This document shows positions 8,847 through 19,500 of a DNA stretch of 64,000 bases, piece after piece. Position 1 is the stretch's first letter. Each line of letters opens with the position of its first letter. The DNA comes from Dugong dugon (lineage: Eukaryota > Chordata > Mammalia > Sirenia > Dugongidae): assembly GCA_030035585.1 (NCBI GenBank), contig CM057476.1, positions 23,482,501 to 23,546,500 on the forward strand. Reading direction: 5' to 3'. Position numbers and translations under genes: made by a program. A model generated the notes under the pieces. The model did no database searches. It was given only the letters and a program-made list of their open reading frames with translations, and was not told the origin of the DNA.

Positions 8847-10734
8847 TTACTTCTCCCCCTTGGGGGCCTTGTCCTCTGGAGCCTTCTCTGGAGGCCTGCT
8901 ATCTTTTTGGTCTGTGCTAGAGGATTTTTCAGCCTTTTCCATCTCGGGTTTGCTGGGCTTAGGGGCCTCCTTGCTGGGCTCTTTTGCGACAGGCTTCTCT
9001 TCCTCCTTGGCTTTGGTCTCTGTTTTGGGTTTCTCCTCAGGCTTCTTGGCCTCTGTAGCCTTCTCCTCCTTGGTGTCTTTTTTCTCCGGTGCTGCAGGTG
9101 CTTCTTCCTTTTTAGGCTTTTCCGGTTCCTTCGCAGCTGGCTTGCTGGGTTCTTTGGCCTTGGCATCATCTGGCTCCTTCTTGGCCACCTCAACCTTCTC
9201 TTTGGGTTTAGCCTCTTCCTTCACCTCCACTTTAGCAGGAGCCTCCTTCTCCGGGGTCGGTGCTTTTTTCTTATCTTCAGTCTCTTCCTTCTTGGCTTCA
9301 GCTTTAGATTCTTTGGGTTTCTCTACAGTAGGTTCCTTCTTCTCCTCTACCTCAGGCTTTGGAGCCTCCTTCTTGGGCACCTCATCTTTCTTGCTGTCCT
9401 TCTCCTCAGTTTTTGGTGTGGCTGGAGCCTCCTCTTCCTCCACCTTCTTTGGGGGCTCTTTGACTTTAACCTCCTGGGGTTTCTCCTCTTTCATGGGAGA
9501 CTTTGCCTCTTCCTTCTTTGGGACCTCCTTCTCAGGAGCCTTGGCATCTTCCTTCACAGGAGATTTGACCTTCTCTGGGGACTTAATCTCTTCCTTGACA
9601 GGAGTTTTGGGCTTTTCAGGGGACTTGATGTCTGCAGGGGACCTTATTTCCTCCTTCACTGGTGTCTTGGCTTCTGGGGATTTCACATCAAGAGTCTTGG
9701 CCTTCTCAGGGGACTTTGCTTCTTCCTTCACTGGGGACTTGGCCTTCTCTGGGGACTTGGCCTTCTCTGGGGACTTCACCTCTGCTGGGGACTTGGCTTC
9801 CTCCTTAACTGGGGTCTTGGCCTTCTCTGGGGATTTGACTTCCGTTGGAGATTTGGCCTCTTCCTTCACTGGGGTCTTGGCCTTCTCTGGGGATTTGACT
9901 TCTTTTGGAGATTTGGCCTCTTCCTTCACTGGGGTCTTGGCCTTCTCTGGGGATTTCACCTCCACTGGAGATTTGGCCTCTTCCTTCACTGGGGTCTTGG
10001 CCTTCTCTGGGGATTTCACCTCTGTTGGAGATTTGGCCTCTTCCTTCATTGGGGTCTTGGCCTTCTCTGGGGACTTGACCTCAACTGGAGATTTTGCTTC
10101 TTCTTTCAATGGCGACTTTGCTTCTTCCTTCACTGGGGACTTGGCTTTCTCTGGGGACTTGACCTCAGCTGGAGACTTTGCTTCTTCCTTCACAGGTGTC
10201 TTGGCCTTCTCAGGAGACTTGACTTCAGCTGGCGATTTTGCTTCTTCTTTTAGAGGGGACTTGGCCTTCTCTGGGGATTTGACTTTGTCTGGAGATGGTG
10301 CCTCTTCCTTCACAGGGGACTTGGCCTTCTCTGGGGACTTGGCCTCTTCCTTCTCTGGGGACTTGGCCTCAGCTGGTGATTTTGCTTCTTCCTTTGCAGG
10401 GGACTTGACCTCCTTCTCTGGGGATATAGATTCTTCTGCCGGAGGAGATTTTGCTTCTTCTCCCTTTTCTGCTTTCTCCTCTTCTCCCTCCTTGCCTTCC
10501 TCCTCTTTGGCCTCTTTTTCTTCTTCTTCAGTCACTTCTTCAGTTACTTGGATCTCCTCCATCTGTTCTTCCAAAATCACAGTTTCTTTCTCTGACTTTT
10601 CTACCACCTTGATCTTCTCTTCGCTTTTGACCTTTATGTGGGTGGATATGGAGGGAACTTTGGGGAATACTTCAGGAAGGGACAAAGGACTTGGGCCAAA
10701 GCCAATCCGATATTCTTCTCCCTCCAGGAGTTTT
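8847..10734 (-). CDS. NEFH: NEFH exon 4: end of rod, KSP tail, C-terminus
   Basis: Encodes residues 400 (shared codon) to 1028. It opens with KLLEGEE, the conserved end of intermediate-filament coil 2B, then an acidic Glu-rich segment (about 440-490), then a Lys-Ser-Pro repeat domain (about 495-815) with about 34 KSP and 8 KTP sites by my count, then a Lys/Glu/Pro-rich end finishing APKGEK. The KSP sites are, in the known family, axonal phosphorylation targets that make filament sidearms. Acceptor ctgtag ends at 10735; the first base completes the arginine codon split with exon 3. The stop is TAA at 8849-8847. At 1028 residues the protein is close to the human length of about 1020. Five 60-bp units at 9786-10085 are nearly identical. 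Long open frames on the opposite strand are by-products of this repeat composition. Confidence 0.95.
9786..10085 (-). repeat. NEFH: Five 60-bp tandem units in the NEFH tail
   Basis: Five consecutive 20-residue units of the form (T/V/K/T/A)EVKSPEKAKTP(V/M)KEEAKSP. Each pairs two KSP sites with one KTP site. The units stay exactly in register at 60 bases and differ by a few substitutions, indicating recent tandem duplication or ongoing homogenisation. Partial units flank the block on both sides. Confidence 0.9.
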
Positions 10735-11204
10735 CTACAGAAAAGATAACGAAAGACTTTACTATTAACTCATCGCAGATTCATCAGTTTGCGGGTCTTC
10801 CTAGGTTACCATGAAGGTCCATGGTGTCCAATGATATAGATGCTGGCCAAGGAATGAATGTGAATGACAGACACTTTGAGACTAGAGAACATCACTTAGC
10901 AAATAATCCCAGTGACCACCTAGAATCTGTAACCCAACGGGGTTACCCTTATTTAATGGAGTTAAAGTTATAAGTCATGAAATAAAACAACTTTTTTCCC
11001 CTGAAAAATGGCCCTCAAGAGAGTGCTCCTATATTAACAAAAGTTACATTTGTTTTTCCTCAACTGAAATGTGATTCAAGAGAATGCTGAGAGCCTAAGT
11101 AAAAATTCTACTTTTATAAATTTGGATTTAAGCGGTCTTAGAATGTTCCCATTTGAATTTCAAGGGTCTCCCATCACCTTACACTCTCATTATTTGGGTT
11201 TTAG

Positions 11205-11415
11205 GAATAGGATGGCGGCAGCAGTTTCTACGCTTGACTCTGTTACTCACTAGATGGGAGGCCTTGGCCAAGCCACTCAAACTCTTTAAGCCTCACGTTC
11301 CTCACTGGTAAAAAAAGGGTCATAAGAGACCTACCTCATAGGGTTGTTTAAATATGATAATGAATAAAAGAGACTTAGCAGAGTGCCTGCCTAAGAATAA
11401 ATATAGGAGTTACCA
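11205..11415 (+). mobile_element. MIR SINE in NEFH intron 3
   Basis: 'gactctgttactcactagat', 'ggccttggccaagccactca' and 'cctcatagggttgtttaaat' are the ordered MIR landmarks. Antisense to NEFH. Confidence 0.7.
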
Positions 11416-11421
11416 CATAGA

Positions 11422-11573
11422 CCAGTGCTTCCCAAATTTAGCAGCCAAGGATCTTGTTAAAATGCAGCTTCTGATTCAATAGGTCTAGGGTAGAACCTGA
11501 GATTCTGCCTTTCTAACAAACTCTCAGATGATGCTAATGCTGCTGGTTTATGGATCACACTTTGAAGAGCAAA
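11422..11573 (+). mobile_element. MER5 relic in NEFH intron 3
   Basis: 'ccagtgcttcccaaatttag', 'acctgagattctgcctttct' and 'ctcagatgatgctaatgctg' follow the MER5 consensus order, with near-palindromic ends as expected of this short hAT relic. Confidence 0.65.
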
Positions 11574-11704
11574 ACTAGAGCCAAGGGGTGAGAGGTGAAG
11601 GGTCACTGCTGAGCAACTCAGGCAGGTCCTTAGCAGGAAGTGGCTAAGTTAAGCTTAAATCAGAAGGTCTCATTTCTTGGGACTGGCTCTCTCCTGGCTA
11701 CCAT

Positions 11705-11830
11705 TTACAGTGGCAGCCCAGTGGTACTTGCGTTACCTAACTAGCTCATGAATTCTTCCCAACAACCCCATGACATGGGTACTATTATTACTGCCCCCAT
11801 TTTATTTCCCCAGGAAATAAATGCTCAGAG
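11705..11830. mobile_element. L2/MIR-like fragment in NEFH intron 3
   Basis: 'aacaaccccatgacatgggt' and 'actattattactgcccccat' are typical of MIR or L2 3' regions. Too short and diverged to decide between them. Confidence 0.45.
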
Positions 11831-12104
11831 AGCCAAGAAACTCTAAGGGATGGAGTTATAAAGGGCCCCGACTACTCAAGTACCTCTTTTCCCTCCAAAG
11901 CAGGCCTCTGGCTGACTGAATTTGGGGAGGCAGTGGGCAGTTTTAACCCTTTAAGTCACTGTCAAAATGAAAATAAGTGACTCTCAAGACTTTTGTCTCT
12001 GAGACACGCAGCTGCCTAGCTGGGGCTTGAAACCCAAGGCTTAGCTCCTTATAAGAGCTCAGGGGCTGGTGCTACCACCCCGAAGGTCCCCTGGCCCACC
12101 TTAC

Positions 12105-12229
12105 CTGTAAGCAGCAATCTCAATATCCAGAGCCATTTTGACATTGAGCAGGTCCTGGTACTCTCGGAGATGGGCTGCCATCTCCCACTTGGTGTTCCTC
12201 AGCTCAGTGTCCAGCTGCTGAATAGCTTC
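12105..12229 (-). CDS. NEFH: NEFH exon 3: coil 2B
   Basis: 125 bases coding residues 359-399 plus two bases of the codon for Arg400. The translation starts EAIQQLD and ends LDIEIAAY, the highly conserved C-terminal part of the intermediate-filament rod that directs coiled-coil dimerisation and filament assembly. The acceptor cccag ends at 12230 and the donor is gtaagg at 12104. Too short to stand out as an open frame, it was located by its conserved protein sequence and by phase with exons 2 and 4. Confidence 0.95.
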
Positions 12230-12690
12230 CTGGGGAGGAGAAGTCACACACATCAAGCACCAGCCAGAGCCTGGCCCTCAGCACCAGGGAAGATGGCACT
12301 GGTGGGGCAAACCCACAGCAGCCCTGCCCAGCCAGGGCTCACCGGAGCCAACTCCCACTCTGTCAAAGATGCAGAGTTCTCATTTGTGGACAAAGAAATC
12401 ACCAAGGGCAAAAGTCCTCATGTATATAATCTCAGCCTGGGGAAAGGTCTGGAATGAAACACACCAGATGCCAACAGTGGTTATCACTGGTTGGTGGGAT
12501 GACAGGTGATTTTTTACAGATCTCTTAAATGTTCCATAACAAATTCAAGCTCTTTGGGAAAAAGAATTTTTCTTCCTTTGCTCCCCATTGTCCCAAAGTG
12601 CCTGCCAAATAGTTAAGGGTTCAGTAAACATCTGTTGTTGGTGACTGTGACAACACACAAAAGTACATTAAACACAAGTTAAAACTTCTT

Positions 12691-12713
12691 CCCCCACCCC
12701 ACCCCACCCATCC
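12691..12713 (-). other. G-quadruplex motif in NEFH intron 2
   Basis: The NEFH-sense strand carries four or more consecutive G-runs (GGG, GGG, GGGG, GGGG, GGGGG) separated by one to three bases. This fits the standard G-quadruplex pattern and would be present in the pre-mRNA. Confidence 0.55.
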
Positions 12714-12902
12714 CACTGTAGCCACTGCTTCAAGTGAACCATTATGGGTGACTTCTTATGTTCTCTTTTTCCTAATTTTTCTACAATCACTTCGTATTAC
12801 TTGCATAAGTTCTTTGAAAGTGACAGTTTCTTTGAGCAGTTGCCTTTAATGGGGGACTCTGCCAAGGCCTTCCTCAAGCTATGCACTCACAGGTGCTACC
12901 CA

Positions 12903-13048
12903 TAAAAAACCAACCCATAGCCGTGGAGTCGATTCCGACTCATAGCGATCCTACAGAACAGAGTAGAACTGCCCCATAGGGTTTCTAAGGAGTGGCTGGT
13001 GGATACAAACTACAGCTAGTTTCTTAACCACTGTGCCAGGAGGGCTCC
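12903..13048 (-). mobile_element. AfroSINE in NEFH intron 2
   Basis: Minus-strand copy, in the same orientation as NEFH: 'gtcgattccgactcatagcg' near the SINE 3' end (12928) and head remnant 'ctgtgccaggagggctcc' at 13031-13048. The middle is shortened, so it is an internally deleted copy. Confidence 0.8.
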
Positions 13049-13079
13049 AGGTGCTACAGTTACTATTTACTGAATGCCT

Positions 13080-13260
13080 ACAGTGACCAAGACATAGCTA
13101 AACACTTTCTCACTCTTCATCTCATTTAAATTTTGAGTATCTCATTTAATGTTCATAGTTGTGCAAAGCAGTCTTTTTTTTTTTTTTTTCCACTACAGAG
13201 AAGGAAACTGATTCAGAGAGGCAAATAACTTTCCTGAGGTCACATGGCTAGAAAGTACTG
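13080..13260 (-). mobile_element. MIR-like fragment in NEFH intron 2
   Basis: 'gaaggaaactgattcagaga' and 'tcctgaggtcacatggctag' are the antisense MIR core. A poly-T tract at about 13174-13189 interrupts it. Confidence 0.5.
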
Positions 13261-13391
13261 GTCCCTTGGTAAGTCTGACTCCAAGGCCCATGCTCTTAAC
13301 CACCACACCCCTGCCGAGAGAGGGGCAGTGACCAGTCTTGGGTCACCCAACCAGGTGAGGCAGTTTGGCTCTCTGCCCTATCCCTGCTTAC

Positions 13392-13591
13392 TTGGTAGGA
13401 TGCAATGTCAGCCTGATGTCGTTCCTCCAGCTCAGAGCGCTGCCTTTCCAGTGAGTCCTTGGTGCCTTTCAGTGCCTCCAGCTCTGTGGTCCTGGACTGC
13501 AGTTGACGTCGGTACTCAGTTATCTCCTCCTGTGCTGAGCGCATGGCATCTGTGTTCACCTTGGCTGCCTCCGACAGCCGGTCCAGCCTCA
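13392..13591 (-). CDS. NEFH: NEFH exon 2: rod segment
   Basis: 200 bases coding residues 292-358. The translation begins (V)[10 protein letters not shown], continues through [18 protein letters not shown] and ends ADIASYQ, the central part of coil 2 in type IV intermediate filaments. The acceptor cccctag ends at 13592; the first two bases complete the valine codon begun in exon 1. The donor is CAA|gtaagc at 13391. Phase agrees with both neighbours. Confidence 0.95.
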
Positions 13592-15457
13592 CTAGGGGAA
13601 GAGGGGACAGGGCACAGGGTCAGACACCTGGATTTGGATTCCAGTGCCTAGATCCAGAACGTGACAAACATAGATTGAGGGTCCACTGCATGCCAGGCAC
13701 CAGCCTGCATGCATAACTCACCAATTCTTATGTGACAGGCAACTGACTGCTGCCCAAGACCACCCAGCTAGTAAGTGGCAGAGCTGGATTCAAATCCAGT
13801 GTCTGTGGTTCTAAAGATGAGATTCTGCCTCCCCCAACTCAGGATCCATAAACCCTGCAGGGCGGAGAATGCCCCTGTGTCTGCCTGGTCCAGCTTCTCA
13901 GCGCAAGGGCTGGCAGTGTCTGCGTCTAGATGTGATACCTGGCCACGGGGCTTAACTCTGAATTTGAGGACTGCGACTGAATAAGTCAATGAGCCTGTGA
14001 CCTCTGCAGGCATGAGGGTACCTCAAGCAATCAGGCCAGCATGTCACCACAGCCCCTTCCCTGCAAGTTTCTGCACAGGGCGCAAGGTCACTGCATAGCC
14101 AGGACCCTGTGTGCCCCGTCCCTCTGTCCCATCCTACACCTGGCTATGCATTCTTTAGTACAGGAGCTCCCCCCTTCCCCTGCCTACAGAGGTCACACCC
14201 TCACCCCTGCCAGTAAGGGGCTCCTGGTCCCCAGAAGACCCTCTGCGACCAGTAGAACTCTGGAGAGTGGTCTGTATCTCCTGAATCACCAGGCAGTGGT
14301 TAAGGGCCTGAGTCTTGGTGGGCAGGGGAGAGGGGTAAGCCACATGGTCTGAAGTCCTGTGTGAAGGACGAAGCCCAGGAGAACACAGAGGTTTGCTCCT
14401 GGTGGAGCCTTGCTGCAGAGATGGGGGAGGGATGCCACTGCAGTGGGATGGAAAAGAATGGGAAAAGGCATGCACTCAAACTCCAGTTTTTCTGGCTTCC
14501 CCAGCTAGTGCCCGCAAAGACTGAGACACCAGCCAGCTGGGTGAGGATTCTTACCCATTTTGGGTCACGGACCCATTTGAAAATTGTTGTAGCCTATGCA
14601 CTCTACCCCCAGACAAATACACAAAGGTTTACTGACAGTTTGCAGAGGGATCACGGACCTCCCTGGATTAAGAAGCCCGGATGATTTACCCGCCTCTTTT
14701 AACCCCCAAAGAAATGAAGGCCAGAGAGGGCAGTGTTGGTCAAGGTCACACTGCAACTGCTAGGCAAAGCTTGAGTGCAGCTGCAGCCTAGCGGACTCAG
14801 GGCAGCACGGACCTGGGGGAAGGGTGGGCTTGGGAAGCTCCCAGTTTCCCTGAAGGGGAGACGGGACATTAAAGGGCACCTTGGTGATGGGCTGCAACTC
14901 GCTGTGATGATGCCCTTCACCTCCAAAAAGGATGTCCGAACGCCCCGCCCCTTCCATACCAAAACCAACTAGGTGGCAGGGCAGGGATGTTGAGCATTGG
15001 GACGTGCTTAGTAGGGGGTCAGGAGAATGAAGTCCCGCCTCTCCCCGCAGTGTGCAGGAAAGGGGGATGGGCAGCTTTGGGCAGTGAAGGCAAACTACTT
15101 TGAAGAGGGAAGAGTCCCTAGCATCTGCAGACCAGAAGCCTAGATTCACTCTGGAGCTGCAGGCGGGATCTTGATGGGGGGGAAGCAGAGGGCGCCCAGA
15201 GTTGAAGGACAGACGTAAAGACTCTGGGGGAGCACCGCCAAACGAGAGCCAAGAGTTGGGTGGTACCCACAAGAGACCCAGAGTGAAGCCCAATATTTAG
15301 GTATTGGGCTTAAATATTTTCGCCTCTCCCCACTCCTGGTCCCCTCCCCTAAGCAGGCATGCACTTTCCAGGGGAAACCGAGCAGCGCGCCCTCCCTGGG
15401 GAGCCCACGACCGCCTCCTCTTCCTCTGCCCATGACCTTTCCCGCAGGCCTGCGCAC
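13592..15457 (-). other. NEFH: NEFH intron 1
   Basis: Bounded by donor gtgcgc at 15457 and the acceptor ending at 13592. Unusually free of recognisable mobile elements for this window. Several overlapping open frames on both strands show no domain and are not supported as genes. Confidence 0.85.
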
Positions 15458-16331
15458 CTCTGAACCACTCCTCGGACTGCAGCGTGCTCTGCACCGTATG
15501 GCCCTCGAGTTGCGCGCGGATCTCGCGCAGTGCCGACGTCACGTCGCACTTGAGGGCGTCGCGCGCTTCGGCCTGGGCCTGCGCCTGCGCGGCGCCGCAG
15601 CCTTGGATTTGACGGAGCAGCTCGCCCACCTCCTCCTGGTGGTGGCGACGCAGGTAGCCGCACTCCTCCTGCAGCGCCTGCGCCTTCTTCTGCAGCTCGC
15701 CGCGCGCCGCCTCGGCATCCTGCGCGAAGCGCGCCAGTGCACGCGCCGCCGCCTCGGCCTCCTCGCGCTGTCGGGCCTCGTCGTCGAGACGCTGGCGCAC
15801 GTGCGCGATGTCCTCGAGCAGGTGATCCTGCTCCAGACGCAACTGGCCGCGCGCCGCGCCCAGGCGCAGCACAGCGCCGCGCATCTCGCGCAACTCGCGC
15901 TCGTAGAGCTCGCCCATGGCGGCGCGGCCCGCCTGTTGCTGCCGCAGGGCCGCCGCCTCGCCCTCCAGACTGCGGTTGTGCGCTTCGAGCTGCCGCACCT
16001 TGTCGATGTAGCCCGCGAAACGGTCGTTCAGCACCTGCAGCTGCTCTTTCTCGCTGCGCGCCGCCACCACGCAGCCCTCTGGCCCATTGCTCAGGGTATC
16101 CAGCGAATCGGTGCTTGAGACGGCGGCCGCGCCGCGGAAGCGGCCGGGAGAGGCGGACACGGAGCTCGCGGATGTCCTCGCCCACGAGTGGAAGCCGCTG
16201 GACGAGCCGGCCGCGGAGCGCGCTCCGCCCGCGCCGCCCTTGCGGCCCAGCGCGTAGTACAAGCCGCCACCTCCGGGCAGCGGCGGGAACGGGGCGCCCA
16301 GCAGCGCGTCGGCGCCGCCGAAGCTCATCAT
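15458..16331 (-). CDS. NEFH: NEFH exon 1: head and coil 1
   Basis: 874 bases coding residues 1-291 and the first base of codon 292. It starts with tandem ATGs (MMSFGGADALLG), chosen because this is the conserved neurofilament-heavy start; an upstream in-frame reading extends without an ATG. The Ser/Gly-rich head (about 1-92) is followed by the rod opening EKEQLQ-LNDRFAGYIDKVR (about 95-113), the conserved helix-initiation motif needed for filament assembly, then coil 1 to EEWFR. The exon ends AGAG|gtgcgc. NEFH co-assembles with NEFL and NEFM in axons and sets axon calibre (family knowledge). Confidence 0.96.
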
Positions 16332-16396
16332 GGCCGGAGCAGGTGCGGGCCGCGGGAGAAGCGGGCGGGCGAGCGGGGCCGGGGCGGACCGCACTG
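16332..16396 (-). other. NEFH: NEFH 5' UTR (inferred)
   Basis: About 65 GC-rich bases between the initiator ATG and the start site expected about 30 bases below the TATA box. The exact start site is not visible from sequence. Confidence 0.5.
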
Positions 16397-16418
16397 CGGC
16401 AGCTTCGGGACGCCGGCC

Positions 16419-16426
16419 CTTTTATA
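16419..16426 (-). promoter_or_regulatory. NEFH: NEFH TATA box
   Basis: The minus strand reads TATAAAAG in an otherwise GC-rich setting, 88 bases above the ATG. Position and sequence fit a TATA-driven start near 16395. Confidence 0.8.
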
Positions 16427-16560
16427 GCAGCCCCGGCCCGACTCGGCCCGGCCCCTCGGCAGTGGGGGAGGGGGGCGGGCCCCGCCCTCTTCGCCACCTC
16501 CCCCGCCGCCGGGGCAGGCCGGCTCCGCCGCAGTGAGAGGGGCGGGGCAGGGGGACCCAA

Positions 16561-19500
16561 GAGTAAAGGGGAACTAAGGGAGTGGCAGAGGAGCCCCCTC
16601 CCCGAGGTCGGGTCAGGAGTCCGAAGACTCCTGGAGTGGACCCGCGCAGACCCCCGGGTGCGGTTAGGCAGACCCTGCAGCTGTGTCCGAATAGGGGAGG
16701 GGACCAGAGTGGGAATAAGAGCAAGGTTGCCCTCGGTGTGAGCGATGGAAGATCCTGCAGTCAGTGAAAGAAGGGGACCCCTGTATGGGAGGGATCCAGG
16801 GTTTCCCTCATAGTTACAGGGGTCCCTAGGATAGAAAGTGCAGACACTGTAGCAGACCCCGAATGGGGTGGGGGGCGGGGAGCAAGGCATCCCTGAATGG
16901 GGGATGGTGGACGGTACAGAGGATGGAGATGAGGACCTCTGGATGGAGGTACAGTGTTCCCCGAATTATTAATCAACCCCCAGGAGAGCACATGAGAAAC
17001 TCTGCAGCCGGCTAGGGAATAGAGGAGGGGGACCTGGGCTTGGGGAGGGCGACAAGGCCACCCTGAATGGGGGTATGGGTGACACTGCAGAGGCTGGAGA
17101 GAGGAGCCCCGCGCAGTGTTACCCAAATGGTCTAGAGTAGCCCCCAGGAGAGGGGGCGGGGAGACCCTGTAGCTGGTCCCAGCAAGGCGCAGTGAAGGGG
17201 CCGAGGGTCTTTTCATAGGCGGGGGAACCTGGGCTCAATGTGAAGGGCAGAGAACTCAGAGTGGGGGTGTTGCAGGGGACTGGACAGGAAGTTAGGAGAC
17301 CTGTACTTGGAAGGTCCTTGCTGAGCGCTGGCGCCTGTACAGGGCGGGGAAAGGTGACTGGTGTGCAAGAAGTCACTCACGCCGAGGGGTCTGCATACAA
17401 GGCTCAGCTTTGCAGTTTGCCGGCTGATCTTGGACAAGTTGTGCCCCACCTCCCCTTGGTTCTTCCATCAGTACAATGAGGAAATCTTGCCCTGGGGGAC
17501 AGGCTGCAATTCTAGATCTCCAGCTCCCCCAAGAGCTTCAGGTTGGGGGTGTCTGGCTGAAGTGTTGGGGGGAACCCAGGTACTGCCCATGGACAGCTAG
17601 GAAGTTCATCTCCCTTCCCCTCATCATCTGCTCAGCTTCCACCCCACAATAGACAAGTGGGTGCCTAAATAGGCATCCCTTCTGCCCTTCTATGATTGGC
17701 AGGATGCTTTTGGGGTACCAAAGCCCCTCAGCCCCGTTAGCCCTAATGGGGTCTGACCCCATGATTTGGAGGGGGAGCTGATACTGCCGGTATTATTTTG
17801 GCTCATGTTAAATGCTTTGGGAGTGGGGGCGGCACTGCAGCGATGCTTCAGCACTGGGGACAGCGCCTGCCACTTGTTGGGGAGGAAGGAGTTAACCTCT
17901 GCCTGTGCCTTGTGGGTGAGGGGAACTGCAGAACAGCTCCGGCTCACAGGACCCCTGTGATATACAGGTGGGGAACTGAGGAGGGGTGAGTGCCAGGGAC
18001 CTGTCCCCTTGACTTTCTGCTGTAGGGGTCCAGTCCCATTCCCTGTGAAGTTCTCCTACACACACTCCTGGCTGTTCCGCTTCTCCACTGGGAGCTGGAG
18101 GGACCCCTGGTGATGCCATAGTGCTGAGACCCCTTGGGACCAGTGTAGAACCCCTTCAGATCTGAGTCTCCCCCAGGCAGTTATCTCAACCTGCACTACA
18201 CTCCCAGTTTACCCTGATTTTCCTTCTGTGGGATCCCCAGGATGGGGAAAGACCGACCCCTCCAGGAAACACCTCTACCAGTTCCATTCTCTTTTGCCCT
18301 TCGCCTCATCCCCGGCCCTGGTTCTATGCAGACCCTCCGAGCTGGGGAAGTGCGGTGCTGTCCCTTTAACCACATTTTACTGGAAGGAGAGTGTGCTGGG
18401 GAGGAGAGTAGAGGGGGAAGGGACTTTCTGGTTTTCCTTGGAGCAGCAGAACATGATGAAGCATTTTTTCTTCCCATTTAAAGATCCAGTTATGCTGCAG
18501 TTTGCAGGGGGCAGAGGGGCTGATTTGCGGGTGGTGCTGGGAGATTGGAGATTAGTGACCAGTCTGAGACTTCTGAGAATGGCATTTGGTGGGGGGGCTT
18601 GGGCAGGGCCCCCTTGCCCTCACATGTCTCCCTGTTTACTTGTCATTCTGCTTGGAATTTCGCCATTAGAGCTTTGTTCCTTTGGGTCTTTTCAGAATGC
18701 AGATACATCTGCTGGGTGTGGGGAGGCTGAGGAGCAGCTAACAGCAAGGGCGAAAGGTGGCAGGGGCCTGGGTAACAGAGGAGAGGATCCAAAATGGATT
18801 CTGTTGAGACTAGGGGCCACAATCATGGAATCTTGGCTGCCTGTGAATTCCAAGCGCCCAAAGTATGACTTCTTTGACTGCAAAAATAGCATGGGGTTGG
18901 GATCCTGAGGTCAGTCTTCAAAGGGCCCTTCAGGCTCACCTCCAGGAAGCCATCCCTGGCTTCTGTCATCTCCGCATTTAGTAAGTCATTCCCTCCTGCC
19001 TGTTGCCATGGTCCCCAGTGCTAACACCTAGCATCACACCACTCTGTTGTTGTTGGGTGAATGAATGAATGAGTGGATAAATAAATCTCATCAGTTCTTC
19101 AGCCAAATTTGTGATCTAGAAGGGACTAAGAATTATTCTGCCCTGAGTCCTTGGGGCTTGAATCACTTTCACCTTTCTCTCCACATTCTTTCCATTTGGA
19201 AAATGAGTAGAACAACATATTCATTCATTGAATCCATCTGTCATTTATTCATCCATCCATCAAATGTAGGCACACAGGCACATACTAGACACTGAAATTA
19301 CAGAACTCTATAAACCCCAAAAATTGTCTCCCTGGGACAAGGATTTTCAAATCCTTCCAAAATCCCAGTCCAGCATTTCCCAAAGCACCTTCCTCAGGAC
19401 TGATAATAGATGTTCTTCCAAAAGCAACAAGAGAAGAGGGAGTTTCATGGCCAGAGGAGTTAAACAGGGTTTTTCGATCCGATCTTCTCAGAGCCTGGAG

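Larger units (their letters stand above)
10735..12104 (-). other. NEFH: NEFH intron 3
   Basis: Bounded by donor gtaagg (12104 downward) and acceptor ttttctgtag (ending 10735). It holds a MIR, a MER5 relic and an L2/MIR-like scrap, listed separately; about 10750-11200 shows nothing recognisable. Confidence 0.85.
12230..13391 (-). other. NEFH: NEFH intron 2
   Basis: Bounded by donor gtaagc at 13391 and acceptor at 12230. Contains an AfroSINE (12903-13048), a MIR-like stretch (13080-13260) and a G-run cluster on the transcribed sense strand (12691-12713). About 12240-12690 shows nothing recognisable. Confidence 0.85.
8250..16396 (-). other. NEFH: NEFH transcription unit
   Basis: The inferred transcript runs from about 30 bases below the TATA box (16426-16419) to just beyond the poly(A) signal (8273-8268), with four exons and three introns. 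All junctions obey GT-AG: donors at 15457-15456, 13391-13390 and 12104-12103; acceptors ending at 13592, 12230 and 10735. The four-exon layout with a single long last exon matches what is known of mammalian NEFH. Transcript ends are inferred from signals only. Confidence 0.85.
15440..16560. promoter_or_regulatory. NEFH: CpG island over NEFH exon 1 and promoter
   Basis: Dense CG dinucleotides run from the end of exon 1 to about 16560 and fall away sharply on both sides. GC-box-like runs occur upstream of the TATA box (around 16470-16490 and 16537-16550). The high GC content also creates long but meaningless open frames on both strands here. Confidence 0.85.

Noticed and set aside
8815-10749. 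644-codon plus-strand open frame opposite NEFH exon 4 (and another of 493 codons at 8772-10253)
   Set aside because: Both are the complement of a tandem repeat of AAG, GAG, CCN and TCN codons. The products are low-complexity Ser/Phe/Gly or Leu/Phe/Gly repeats without domains, and they end with the NEFH repeat.
14760-15457. 177- and 103-codon minus-strand frames in NEFH intron 1
   Set aside because: They lie in the intron between verified splice sites and show no homology or repeat-derived motif.
15432-16741. Plus-strand frames of 228 and 334 codons opposite NEFH exon 1
   Set aside because: GC-rich DNA rarely contains stops; these frames mirror the coiled-coil codons of NEFH and have no independent support.
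15349-16890. 513-codon minus-strand frame overlapping NEFH exon 1
   Set aside because: It runs in another phase through the CpG island; Arg/Gly/Pro/Ala-rich with no domain. The true frame is fixed by the conserved neurofilament sequence.
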